Positions 1 through 8,057 of a stretch of DNA of 64,000 bases are shown one piece after another (positions within the stretch are counted from its first letter, which is position 1; the number at the start of each line of letters is the position of its first letter). The stretch is from positions 62,001 through 126,000 of the forward strand of contig JAKASJ010000002.1 of NCBI GenBank assembly GCA_021819085.1, read 5' to 3'. The notes beneath the pieces are model-generated. The model did no database searches. It had not been told where the DNA came from and worked only from the letters and a program-made list of their open reading frames with translations. The DNA is from Pseudomonadota bacterium (GTDB lineage: Bacteria; Pseudomonadota; Gammaproteobacteria; Acidiferrobacterales; UBA6901). The position numbers and the translations under genes are program-made.

Positions 1-710
1 TTGGTCTGCTTGCCAATCTCGGCGGCGAGACGCAAAACCTCCAGGCGGTGATCCAGAAACCCAAGGACCTTGTCGAGCCGCGTCTGCACATCGAGTGTTT
101 CCAGGACTTCCTGTTTTTCGGCCGGCTTCAGCTCCAGAAATCCGGCAATGAGATCCGCCAGGGCCGCCGGCGCGTTGGTGCTTTCGATCGCCGCAGCCAG
201 TTCCGGCGGCGCCTGCGGCATGAATTCGAGCGCCGCGGCAGCCTGCTGCTTGAGGCGGTGCGTGCGCGCCTCGATTTCCCTCGTTGTCGTTTCCACTTCT
301 TCCATGGGTGCGACGCGTGCCACCAGGAACGGATAGCCTTCAAGGAACTCGAGGATTCCAAACCTTTGCTGCCCCTGGGCGATGATATGGTGAGACCCGT
401 CGGGAGCCGTGATATAGCGAACAATGGTGGCGATTGTGCCGATCCGGTAGAGGTCGGCCTCGGTCGGGACATCGGCTTCGGCATTGCGCTGCTGCAGGAT
501 GCCGATGGAACGTTCACTGCGTGCAGCCTCCTGGGCGGCCGTGACCGACATGGGGCGTCCGATGCTGATCGGCTGGATCATGCGCGGAAACAGGACGGTA
601 TTCCGCACCGGCAGGATGATCAGCGCATCCGGCGGGACCGGCCGCGGTTCAGCATGCGCGGTTTCCGGGGCGGCAATCTCCTGTTGCGTCTTGTCGTCGT
701 GGTTTTCCAT
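1..710 (-). CDS. lon: Lon protease, N-terminal part (runs off left edge)
   Basis: ATP-dependent serine protease of the cytoplasm that degrades misfolded and regulatory proteins. Only the first 236 codons are present; the AAA+ and protease domains lie beyond base 1. The translation begins MENHDDKTQQ and contains the Lon substrate-binding (LAN/PUA-like) domain from about residue 28, with the typical ILPVRNTVLFPRMIQPISIG stretch, followed by the helical region that ends near VLRLAAEIGKQ. The ATG lies 20 bases downstream of the stop of the Hsp20 gene on the same strand, so the two are probably one heat-shock operon. The reading frame is open throughout, so I see no sign of decay. The truncation is only the window edge. 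Confidence 0.93.
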   Translation of the reverse strand, partial: MENHDDKTQQEIAAPETAHAEPRPVPPDALIILPVRNTVLFPRMIQPISIGRPMSVTAAQEAARSERSIGILQQRNAEADVPTEADLYRIGTIATIVRYITAPDGSHHIIAQGQQRFGILEFLEGYPFLVARVAPMEEVETTTREIEARTHRLKQQAAAALEFMPQAPPELAAAIESTNAPAALADLIAGFLELKPAEKQEVLETLDVQTRLDKVLGFLDHRLEVLRLAAEIGKQT

Positions 711-730
711 AGTTTATGCACCTGATCGTG

Positions 731-1135
731 CTACACCTTGCGCAGACTCAGTATCAGAACGCCGTTGACCAGATCCCTATGGTCGAATTCATAACGCCCG
801 GGAGGCAGTTCGATACGCCGTTCATAGTGTCCATAGGGAATCTCAAGGCGGTGTATCGTCGCGGCGCGCAGCTCCGGCGGCAGCGTCCGGTCTCCGGAGA
901 CCCGCAACACACCAGCCTCGATGGCGACCTGAACCTGTGCTGCAACCATCCCCGGCAAGGCGATCATCATCCACAGATGACGGGATGTTTCGAAGATGTC
1001 CGCCGGCGGTTCCCAGATCGGGCGCTGCCCGGTGCTCTGAGCGAGGCGGAAGAACTGCCGCTGCATGCGTTCGGCCCGTTCCAGAAGTTCGAGGGCCTCG
1101 TCCCACATCCAGGATTTCGGATCATGTCTTGACAT
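731..1135 (-). CDS. Small heat shock protein, Hsp20/alpha-crystallin-like
   Basis: A 134-residue protein with an alpha-crystallin-type beta-sandwich: an N-terminal helical stretch (WMWDEALELLERAERMQRQF), then WEPPADIFETSRHLWMMIALPG, the usual 'P..D..ET...' entry into the ACD fold, and a C-terminal strand ending LSLRKV. It is expected to act as an ATP-independent holdase in the cytoplasm. The ATG at 1135 is preceded by AGAGGGA at a good distance; an upstream in-frame extension to 1216 has no homology-like content and was not used. The gene is followed by lon after 20 bases, which would put a holdase and a protease under one promoter. The sequence is divergent from classical IbpA and lacks an obvious C-terminal IXI motif. 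Confidence 0.8.
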   Translation of the reverse strand: MSRHDPKSWMWDEALELLERAERMQRQFFRLAQSTGQRPIWEPPADIFETSRHLWMMIALPGMVAAQVQVAIEAGVLRVSGDRTLPPELRAATIHRLEIPYGHYERRIELPPGRYEFDHRDLVNGVLILSLRKV

Positions 1136-1566
1136 GCGGTCCCTCTGACCTATATGCAAGAGAACTTCGAAGATAACACCGCGCCCCTTAACGCACGCCT
1201 CATTCCCTGGTGCCACCCGTGCGGTGCGACCTGCGGTGCCGGCCGCACGGGTGCAGGGGCTGCGGGAGTACCTGTGAATGCACGCCGCCCGAAAGCCGCT
1301 GCGGCCGCAGCCTTCGGTGCCCGGCCCATGGTCGCACTCTTACAGCTATGCATGCGGACGCATCGGCCGGTTTGCAAGATCCCCGGGCCGGATTCGATCC
1401 TCATATTATGTTCCGCCACCGAATGCCGCGGCGCAACCGCTATCCGGTGGCCGCCGGACCGGTGGCAAACCCCTGTTTGTGCCCGTCCGATCGAAGTCCG
1501 CACACCGTGCTGGCGCGTTTCCCGAATTTCCCGAAAGGGCCGCGTCATCTTGTGCTGCCCACGACC
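1136..1566. other. Intergenic region, with one perfect 14-bp palindrome
   Basis: No convincing gene. Overlapping open frames on both strands have low-complexity Arg/Ala/Pro-rich translations typical of shadows in GC-rich DNA. The Hsp20-lon promoter should lie in the part next to 1135. A self-complementary GCTGCGGCCGCAGC sits at 1298-1311. No T-run follows it, so it is not an obvious intrinsic terminator. Confidence 0.5.
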
Positions 1567-2097
1567 CTACAGATCGAATGTGATGACCTCGGCGTTGGCA
1601 AAGCGCAGCGCCAGCATCTGCTGATCGGAGAGCCCAAGTGAATGGGCGACTGCTGCCCGCATCGTTTCCTCGTGGGCAACCACCAACACTGTACGCTCCG
1701 GCTGCAACCGCAGCCAGTCGAAAAAGCCAAGCACACGCTGCTTGTGTTCGAAGAGCGTTTCGCCTCCGCCTATGCGGGTATGCATGGGATCAGCGGCGAT
1801 GGCGCAGTATAGCTGCCTCACCGTCTCGCCATCGAGACCGGTACGGAAGTCGTTGATCGCGGGATGCGCGGTGATGGGCGCATGATGATCACCATTGATT
1901 ATCTCGGCTGTCTGCCGCGTGCGTGGCAGCTCGGAGACGACGATACGCTCCAGGGCCACATCCTTCAGATCGTACGCCGCACGCCGCACCTGCTCTATCC
2001 CCAGGTCGGTCAGGTGAACCGGCCGTGCCGGGTCGTCGTTGCACAGACCGAGAACATTGTAATTTGTCTGTCCGTGACGCATGAAGTATGTTTTCAT
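1567..2097 (-). CDS. Histidine phosphatase family protein (phosphoglycerate mutase-like)
   Basis: A 176-residue cytoplasmic phosphatase of the branch-1 histidine phosphatase superfamily. The N-terminus MKTYFMRHGQTNYN carries the RHG motif with the phospho-accepting histidine at residue 8. A second catalytic region SELPRTRQTAEII supplies the arginine, and the second conserved histidine is in LVVAHEETMRA near the C-terminus. This length fits broad-specificity phosphatases such as the GpmB/CobC/SixA group, so the substrate cannot be told from sequence. The ATG at 2097 begins exactly where the family begins; an in-frame extension upstream to 2448 is not family-like. It stands alone between an intergenic gap and an insertion sequence. 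Confidence 0.85.
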   Translation of the reverse strand: MKTYFMRHGQTNYNVLGLCNDDPARPVHLTDLGIEQVRRAAYDLKDVALERIVVSELPRTRQTAEIINGDHHAPITAHPAINDFRTGLDGETVRQLYCAIAADPMHTRIGGGETLFEHKQRVLGFFDWLRLQPERTVLVVAHEETMRAAVAHSLGLSDQQMLALRFANAEVITFDL

Positions 2098-2467
2098 GGC
2101 CGCGCCCGTCGTGGACCATGCTGCCGCGGATGGCGTCCGGCATATCCCGATCCGCGTCCGCCGCTTGCGGCAGTGACCGCATTTTCGTAGTCTGGCATCG
2201 TTCATCCGGTGGCCATGCAGTGATGAGGCGCGATTGTATGCCGTTTGGATCGTTGGGTCGAAACGTCCGGGAAGCTCTTTGATGATCAAGGCGGAGCCGG
2301 CGAGGGTGCACGCGGGCTGGCTGGGCAGGTGGTATGCCGAGCCGCTGGTCCCGGAACAGGCGCGCAGCCTGCTGGAGCAGGCGCAGCGCATCATGCACCG
2401 CGGGCAACGCTCCGGGCACCATTGCATCACCGGGCGGCTGCAAATCATGATTGCGCGCTATAGTCAA
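2098..2467. other. Intergenic region next to the insertion sequence
   Basis: It lies between the histidine phosphatase start and the left terminal repeat of the IS. Open frames exist on both strands, for example one reading MIKAEPARVHAGWLGRWYAE on the plus strand, but none shows a recognisable domain or a good ribosome binding site. It could hold the remains of a gene disrupted by the IS. Confidence 0.4.
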
Positions 2468-2491
2468 TTCCAATTCAGGTATGAGTCTGAA
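2468..2491. repeat. IS left terminal inverted repeat
   Basis: Core AGGTATGAGTCTGAA preceded by TTCCAATTC. It matches the reverse complement of the right-end repeats at 3825-3847 and 3861-3883. Confidence 0.7.
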
Positions 2492-2535
2492 CAAAGGATA
2501 TCTGAACATAGAACCAAAGGGGGTAGAAACCTCCA

Positions 2536-3783
2536 TCAGGCTGCCTGTCTGGATCGACGGTTAATGGACTGGAAGAGCTTCTTTCGTGCCCGGTTAAGTT
2601 GTTCAGCCGCCTCGTTATCGCTCAGGGCCGCGGCGGTCTGATCGAGCTCATCGAAGGTCACGCCAGACTTGAGGAAGGCTTCGGCGTTTCCCAGTGATTT
2701 CAGCTTCTCATACGGCGTCATCATGTCCTTGAGGAGGTAGCGTTTGCGGGTTTTCCCCTTCGCATCCGTGATCGATTCGGCGAAAAAACAGGGCCGGTGG
2801 AAGTTGACATAGGGGTTGAGATAATCCCGGCAGAAGACGTTGACCTGGGCGGCATAGTGCTGCGGGATATGGCTGTAGCCCAGGTGTTTGCGTACGATCG
2901 CCCCGTTCTTGGTCTCGGCCAGCCCATTGTCATTGCTGTGGCGGGGGCGAGATTTGGTGAAGTCCACCCGTAGTTTTTCCAGGAGCCTCGCCACCGTGTG
3001 GTTGATGTACTCCGAGCCGTTATCGGCATGAAAACCGAGGATCCGGAAGGGAAAGGCCTCGAGCAGCGTTTCGATCACCGGCAGCAGGTAGACTTCGCTC
3101 AGGCGCGCACAGGTGGCGACGATCTCGAACTGGGTCACACAGTCCACCGCGTTGATGTGGTAGAGCCCCTTTACCCCGTCCTGATCACCCTGGTGTACGG
3201 AATCGATGCGGATGAAGCCCGGACGATGGTCGGGGGCCGGGGCGCGGCGCTCGGCAATCGGGACGTTATAACCCCGGGTCTTGGTCCAGTGCCGCCGCCG
3301 TGCCTGGTAGCCTGCGGCCCGGCGCAGGGTGTAGAGGTGCGCCACCGAGATGCCGGCCAGACGTTCATAGCGGCTGTCCCCAAAGACCTCCATGGCACGT
3401 TGCATGAGGCACTTCGTGGCCGGGCCTGACAGTGTCCCATGCAGCGCATCGGTCTCGGCCAGCAGCGCCACATCGATGGCCGTAAACTTGCGGGCAAAGC
3501 CGGGCGTCGGCGCCGCATAGCGTTTGGCGAGGATCCCCCCGTGCCGTACCCGCTTTACTAGGCGCGTCACCTGCTGTCGCGAGTAGCCGGTGGTGCGTTC
3601 CAGGTAACGCATCACCACCCCCTTATCGGGCCGGGGCAGGCGTCCGTAGCGCAGACGCCGTACTACCGCGGCAATAAAGGCGTAGCGCTCGGTATCCTCG
3701 CCCATCGGCTCAAAGCGCACCTCCTGCGTACCGTCTAAAAAGGCGCGTAAGCGCGCCACCGTATTGAGTTGTTGTTCGTTCAT
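2536..3783 (-). CDS. IS transposase, integrase (rve) core domain
   Basis: A 415-residue transposase. Residues from about 15 to 100 form a helix-turn-helix-rich DNA-binding region (TGYSRQQVTRLVKRVRHG). The rve/RNase H-like catalytic domain follows, with the DDE acidic residues visible in RIDSVHQGD, GFHADNGSEYINH and GLAETKNGAIVRKHLG. This places it with the IS481/IS1202-like integrase-type transposases; I cannot assign the exact ISfinder family. I used the ATG at 3783 (MNEQQLNTVARL), preceded by GGTGAT; an ATG at 3795 adds four residues without an obvious ribosome binding site. The frame has no stops or frameshifts. The C-terminal 60 residues are charged and helical. Confidence 0.9.
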   Translation of the reverse strand: MNEQQLNTVARLRAFLDGTQEVRFEPMGEDTERYAFIAAVVRRLRYGRLPRPDKGVVMRYLERTTGYSRQQVTRLVKRVRHGGILAKRYAAPTPGFARKFTAIDVALLAETDALHGTLSGPATKCLMQRAMEVFGDSRYERLAGISVAHLYTLRRAAGYQARRRHWTKTRGYNVPIAERRAPAPDHRPGFIRIDSVHQGDQDGVKGLYHINAVDCVTQFEIVATCARLSEVYLLPVIETLLEAFPFRILGFHADNGSEYINHTVARLLEKLRVDFTKSRPRHSNDNGLAETKNGAIVRKHLGYSHIPQHYAAQVNVFCRDYLNPYVNFHRPCFFAESITDAKGKTRKRYLLKDMMTPYEKLKSLGNAEAFLKSGVTFDELDQTAAALSDNEAAEQLNRARKKLFQSINRRSRQAA

Positions 3784-3824
3784 ATCGATCACCATGGGGG
3801 TAATGATCGACCCAAACGCTACCC

Positions 3825-3847
3825 TTCAGACTCATACCTCGTTGGAA
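3825..3847. repeat. IS right terminal repeat, inner copy
   Basis: TTCAGACTCATACCTCGTTGGAA-type end (23 bases), the inverted counterpart of the left end at 2468-2491. It sits just upstream of the transposase start and may overlap its promoter. Confidence 0.68.
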
Positions 3848-3860
3848 ATACGTGCCCCCG

Positions 3861-3883
3861 TCCAGACTCATACCCTGTTGGAA
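3861..3883. repeat. IS right terminal repeat, outer copy
   Basis: A second, slightly diverged copy of the right-end repeat (two to three differences), in the same orientation as the inner copy. Multiple terminal repeats suggest transposase binding sites extending past the inner end, or a remnant of a second insertion. Confidence 0.6.
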
Positions 3884-3930
3884 GAGACTGCTATTGGCTG
3901 GAGGGAGCAGCGCAATGTTACGATTACGAT

Positions 3931-4254
3931 ATGGCTGTGCGCGCCGGTGGCCGCAACCGCCGGGCCAGGGCGCTTGCCGAACTTGTATATGGCCAGCTCC
4001 TTCTCAGCCGCAAGCTCACGGGAGCATTCGACCACCTGGGTGCCGGGTTCTCGCTTGCCGGCCCGATGATGATGGCAGAAGATTATCTGAACGTGCGGCG
4101 CCGTCACGCCCTGTTGCGCCGGCTCGAGCTGGCATCGACGCCAGCATCACCGCACAGCCTCGATGCGCTGCTTGTTGAAGCCGCGGTCATCGTCAAGCTG
4201 GAAGGCAGATCGATGCCTCGGTTCACGCATGATCCATGTGATACCTCGGGCTAG
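3931..4254 (+). CDS. Hypothetical protein or gene remnant beside the IS
   Basis: A 107-residue open frame beginning MAVRAGGRNRRARALAELVYGQ directly outside the IS right end. The composition (amphipathic helical stretch RALAELVYGQLLLSRKLTGAFDHL, then YLNVRRRHALLRRLEL) looks more protein-like than the shadow frames nearby. However, I recognise no family, and only a displaced GGAGGGAGC lies upstream. It may be the 3' part of a gene broken by the IS. The remainder, from about 4260 to 4397, contains nothing I can identify. Confidence 0.25.
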   Translation: MAVRAGGRNRRARALAELVYGQLLLSRKLTGAFDHLGAGFSLAGPMMMAEDYLNVRRRHALLRRLELASTPASPHSLDALLVEAAVIVKLEGRSMPRFTHDPCDTSG

Positions 4255-4397
4255 GAGCCGGGGCGTCTGCCGGCAGGCGACAACGGTACCGTGCTGATTC
4301 CGGTCCGCGCAGCCGGCGGGGTCAGCGGCGCCGTGTGCAGCATCGCGGCGCATGGATGTGCAGGCAGCCCGATCCGCTTCGACAGCCTGCAACGACA

Positions 4398-7226
4398 TCA
4401 TCCGGTATTGCGCATCCCGGCGGCGATGGCGTTGATGGAGCGCAACAGCGGGTCGCGCCAAACGGACGGACGGCTCTCGTCACCGGGTGCGGCGCGGTAG
4501 CGCTTGAGCAGAACCGTCTGGATATGGTTGAGCGGATCCAGATAGGGGTTGCGGCGGGCAAGCGAAAGCGCAAGGACCGGATTGTCCTCGATCAGATGCT
4601 TGGCACCGGAGACATCCAGCGCCTGGGTTATGGTGCGATGGAATTCGTCTTTTATCATCCGGTAGACCCTCTGGCGTGTATCGGGGTCCGGGCATAGTTC
4701 GGCGTACTCGCGCGCGATATCCATGTCACTCTTGAAAAGTGCCATCTGGGTATTGCTGAGCAGCGACCGGAAGAATGGCCATTCAAGATACATGCTCTGC
4801 AGTTTAGCCAGCCGCGCCGGATCGTTGGCGCGCCAGGATTCGAGCGCGCTGCCAAGGCCGTACCATGCCGGCAGAGTGTGACGCGATTGGGCCCAGCCGA
4901 ATACCCAGGGGATCGCACGTACCGAAGCTTTCGACCGGTCAGTCCGGTTCCTGTGGCTCGGGCGCGAGCCGATGTTCAGCAATCCGATCTCGTTGACCGG
5001 CGTTGCCTCGTAGAAATAGTCCATGAAGCCCGGAGTGTGGTCGGTCAGCGACCGGTAACTCGCTTCACCAGCGCGTGCGAGTTCTTCCATGACGGCGAGA
5101 TGGTCTTTGCGGTCCTGCACTGTGGGGCGCACGAGAGAAATGCTTGCCTTCATGAGACCCGTGGCGCCCATTGTAAGCTCATAGGCAGCGGTCTCGGCAT
5201 TGCTGTACTTGTAGTACAGCACCTCGCCCTGTTCGGTAAACTTGATCTGGCCGTTGACCGTTCCGGGAGGCTGGGCCAGGATTGACTCGTGCGTGGGCCC
5301 ACCGCCCCGGCCGATGGTGCCGCCCCGGCCGTGAAACAGGCGGCAGCTGACTCCGAAGTGCTCGGTAATGCCGATGATCTTCTTCTGTGCCTCGTACAGG
5401 TTCCACGACGAAGACAGGGTACCGCCGTCCTTGGCGGAGTCGGAGTAGCCGAGCATGACCTCCTGCACGTTTCCGGAAGCCTTCAGCAGCGCGCAATAGG
5501 TCGGAATGCTGAGCAGCGTGTGCATGACGTCCTCGATACGTGCAAGGTCGTCGATCGTTTCGAACAGCGGGCTTATCCTGATCTCGCAGTGCCAGCCCTC
5601 CGCGCCCAGCCCGGCCAGCCCCGCCAGACGTGCCAGCAGCATCACCTCCAGAATGTGGCTGGCTGCATGGGTCATAGATATCACATAGTTGCCGAACACA
5701 TGGCGGCTGACGTTGTCCTGGAGCCGCGCCATCAGTTCGAAGGTTTCGAGGGTCTCGCGAGCGGCCGGGCCCAGACGTCGGCGATCGACCGCCATGGGGG
5801 CGGGTGCCGCGATCAGTTCGGATAGCAGCTGCAGTCGCGCCGGCTCGTCGAGGGAGACGTAGGACTTCTGTCCCGGAAGTTGTGCCAAAATCTCGTTCAG
5901 GGCCTCGGAGTGGCGCGAGGCCTCCTGTCTTATGTCGAGCTGCACAAGGTGGAAGCCGAAGGTTTCCGCCAGGCGAATCAGGTCCTTGAGCTCGCCATCG
6001 GCTATTTCCTGGTCACGATGACTGACAAGCGAGTTGCGGATCAGGTACAGGTCGGCGAGGAACTGTTCGTCTCGTCCATATGCTGCCGACACGTCTCCGC
6101 CGGGCTCGCCGTGAAGCCGCTGATGTACCGCGCGCAGCGTATGCTCGAGCCGGTAGCGCATGAAGTAGAGCTTGCGGCGGTAAGGTTCGGAAAAGAACTG
6201 TTCCGGCTTGGTGCCGAACGCGTGGTGTCCGAAGCGTTCGTCGCGCGCCAGGCTCTTCATCAGCTCATCGGATGGGCGGGTGAGCAGTATCGAATAGGTA
6301 AGTATGTTGCTGAGCGCAGTCAGCCGACGCATGTATTCCTGCAGAATCTCCTCGACGTGGAAGCCAACCGCGAGCAGCGTGGTCTCCGGTTTTACATTGG
6401 GGTTGCCGTCGCGGTCTCCGCCGATCCATGAGCCGAACCTCAGGAAGCTGGGGACCCGGACAAGGGGCTGGCCGGCGGTGTCGTCGCCGTAGATCCTGCG
6501 CACGGCGCCTTCGACCAGCCGGTAGGTGGTGGGCACCGCCCGAAATAGACTTTCGCGGAAATAGAAAAGACCATTGCGGATCTCATCGCGCACCGCGGGA
6601 CGCAGCGTCCGTACCTCGTCGGTTTTCCAGAGGATCTGGATCTGGGCCCTCAGCTGCCCGATGGTATCCTGGATTTCCTCTTTGCCGAGGCGCGGATCGT
6701 TGAGGCACTCGGAAGTCACGAAAATCCGCCTCAGTGCTTGCATGATCGTGCGGCGCTTGGCTTCGGTGGGGTGGGCGGTGAACACCGGCACAAACATCAG
6801 GCGGTCGAACAGCGTCTGCAGCTCGTCCGCGCCTATGCCCTGCGCATGGAACCAGCGCAGTGTTTCATCGAATGACCCGGTCCACAACGGCCCGCCCGAG
6901 CGCATCATGCGCCGCCGCTGGCGGTGCTGAAACGCCTCCTCCGCGATGTTGACCAGGCTGAAATAGGCGTTGAATGCCCGCAGGACGTGGGTCAGGGTTT
7001 CGGGGTCAAGGCGGTCGATGAGGCGCATCAGCTGCCGCCGAATGCGCGGATTTTCCCGCCGGTGCAGACTGATGAATCCCTTGCGCAGCGTTTCGACCGC
7101 CTTCAGTACCTGCCCGCCAGCCTGGCTGTGCAGGACGTCGCCGAGGAGTTCGCCGAACAGCCTGACGCGGCTGCGCAGCTCCTTGTCACCGGGGATGGAT
7201 TCTGGGTTCGTGTTTTGTCGGTTCAT
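4398..7226 (-). CDS. ppc: Phosphoenolpyruvate carboxylase
   Basis: Cytoplasmic enzyme that carboxylates PEP with bicarbonate to oxaloacetate, the anaplerotic feed of the TCA cycle. The 942 residues are slightly longer than the E. coli enzyme (883). All signature motifs are visible: FTAHPTEAKRRT with the catalytic His near 152, GGDRDGNP near 269-276, GYSDSAKDGG near 593, the glycine-rich FHGRGGTIGRGGGP near 631-644, the PSHRNRTDRSKASVRAIPWVFGWAQSR region, and a C-terminus ending RNTG (QNTG in most family members). The ATG at 7226 (MNRQNTNPE) was preferred over upstream in-frame codons because homologues start close to the LFGELLGDV helix. It appears monocistronic, facing away from the next gene. 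Confidence 0.97.
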   Translation of the reverse strand: MNRQNTNPESIPGDKELRSRVRLFGELLGDVLHSQAGGQVLKAVETLRKGFISLHRRENPRIRRQLMRLIDRLDPETLTHVLRAFNAYFSLVNIAEEAFQHRQRRRMMRSGGPLWTGSFDETLRWFHAQGIGADELQTLFDRLMFVPVFTAHPTEAKRRTIMQALRRIFVTSECLNDPRLGKEEIQDTIGQLRAQIQILWKTDEVRTLRPAVRDEIRNGLFYFRESLFRAVPTTYRLVEGAVRRIYGDDTAGQPLVRVPSFLRFGSWIGGDRDGNPNVKPETTLLAVGFHVEEILQEYMRRLTALSNILTYSILLTRPSDELMKSLARDERFGHHAFGTKPEQFFSEPYRRKLYFMRYRLEHTLRAVHQRLHGEPGGDVSAAYGRDEQFLADLYLIRNSLVSHRDQEIADGELKDLIRLAETFGFHLVQLDIRQEASRHSEALNEILAQLPGQKSYVSLDEPARLQLLSELIAAPAPMAVDRRRLGPAARETLETFELMARLQDNVSRHVFGNYVISMTHAASHILEVMLLARLAGLAGLGAEGWHCEIRISPLFETIDDLARIEDVMHTLLSIPTYCALLKASGNVQEVMLGYSDSAKDGGTLSSSWNLYEAQKKIIGITEHFGVSCRLFHGRGGTIGRGGGPTHESILAQPPGTVNGQIKFTEQGEVLYYKYSNAETAAYELTMGATGLMKASISLVRPTVQDRKDHLAVMEELARAGEASYRSLTDHTPGFMDYFYEATPVNEIGLLNIGSRPSHRNRTDRSKASVRAIPWVFGWAQSRHTLPAWYGLGSALESWRANDPARLAKLQSMYLEWPFFRSLLSNTQMALFKSDMDIAREYAELCPDPDTRQRVYRMIKDEFHRTITQALDVSGAKHLIEDNPVLALSLARRNPYLDPLNHIQTVLLKRYRAAPGDESRPSVWRDPLLRSINAIAAGMRNTG

Positions 7227-7577
7227 ATTGCTGCAAATACCCACCGTCAGCACGCGCTTTGCGCCCAGATCGGCCGGGATGATCGGCAATGACGGGGCGT
7301 TATCATGCCCGAAGCCGGCCTCAATATAAAGCCGCGCGGGCTGGCGTCGTGCCACGCGTGGGCGATGGCTGCGAACGGCGCGCCCGACGAATACGGGATG
7401 GTGGCGACGGACCAATTCGGAGCGCGCCCATTATGGTGCGTATGACAGCGTTTTGGATTCCGTGTTAGGCTTAATATGAAAGCGGGTCGACAGATGCAGG
7501 GCGGATTTGCTCGGTCCCCGAGCCCGTGGCGCACCGGGCAGTCGTGCCGATTTCACAGATTCTTTGGAGTGCGGTCA
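7227..7577. other. Divergent intergenic region between ppc and the Xre/MbcA-like gene
   Basis: About 350 bases between two divergent genes, so both promoters should lie here. I see no hairpin with a T-run, no recognisable riboswitch and no reliable -35/-10 pair. Open frames in it are low-complexity. Confidence 0.45.
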
Positions 7578-7970
7578 ATGCATGAACTGAGTCACGAACA
7601 GCGCGTGGATCTCGCGCGGGCGGTCATATCCATACTGGACCACTGGGGGTTGTCGGCGGCGGATCAGGTGACGATTCTTGCGCTCCCGCCAGGTACCCGC
7701 CCCGGAATGATAAGACAGTACCGCGAAAACAAGGCGCTTCCCGACGATGCCGAGGTCGCCGAGCGCATCGAGCATCTGGCCGGAATCGCGGATGCGCTTC
7801 GTACCAGTCATCCGCTCAACGGTACAATGGATGCGATATGGTTGCACACGGCCAATCGCCGATTCGACGATCGCACGCCGCTCGAGGTCATGATCAACGA
7901 CGGGCTGAGCGGAGTCATTGCGGTGCGCGCGCATCTGGACTGCACCTTCGACTGGAGCCGTCTGGCCTAA
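7578..7970 (+). CDS. Antitoxin Xre/MbcA/ParS-like protein (DUF2384), no adjacent toxin
   Basis: A 130-residue protein. Residues 1-70 form a helical Xre-like DNA-binding region (ALPPGTRPGMIRQYRENKALPDDAEVAERIEHL). The C-terminal 50 residues match the MbcA/ParS/Xre toxin-binding domain: WLHTANRRFDDRTPLEVMINDGLSGVIAVRAHLD, with the typical 'N..f....PLe.m..G' pattern. In known systems this family neutralises RES-domain NAD+-degrading toxins encoded next to it. No RES gene is adjacent: the upstream neighbour is ppc and the downstream one a convergent oxidoreductase. The ATG at 7578 is preceded by a weak TGGAGT. It is therefore either an orphan antitoxin, a stand-alone regulator, or the partner of a distant toxin. 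Confidence 0.72.
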   Translation: MHELSHEQRVDLARAVISILDHWGLSAADQVTILALPPGTRPGMIRQYRENKALPDDAEVAERIEHLAGIADALRTSHPLNGTMDAIWLHTANRRFDDRTPLEVMINDGLSGVIAVRAHLDCTFDWSRLA

Positions 7971-8005
7971 ATCCAGGACTGATTGTCCCGGTGCTGCCGG
8001 TCCTC

Positions 8006-8021
8006 CCGGACTGCGGTCCGG
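8006..8021. terminator. Short hairpin between convergent genes
   Basis: CCGGAC-TGCG-GTCCGG, a perfect 6-bp stem with a 4-base loop in the 87-base gap between convergent genes. No T-run follows on either side, so it is a weak terminator candidate only. Confidence 0.25.
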
Positions 8022-8057
8022 AGCGCAGGTACCGGCCCAGGCGCGACCCTGCCCGGT

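Larger units (their letters stand above)
2468..3883 (-). mobile_element. Insertion sequence with rve-type DDE transposase
   Basis: The transposase gene is bracketed by related terminal repeats. The left end at 2468-2491 and the right end at 3825-3847 share the core AGGTATGAGTCTGAA in inverted orientation, and a second copy of the right-end repeat lies just outside at 3861-3883. The two right-hand copies are direct repeats of each other, 36 bases apart. I could not define a target-site duplication with certainty. The transposase frame is intact, so the element may still be active. The exact outer boundary, at the first or second right repeat, is inferred. Confidence 0.72.

Noticed and set aside
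1150-1548. A 132-residue minus-strand frame between hsp20 and the histidine phosphatase
   Set aside because: Ala/Arg low complexity, no start signal, no domain.
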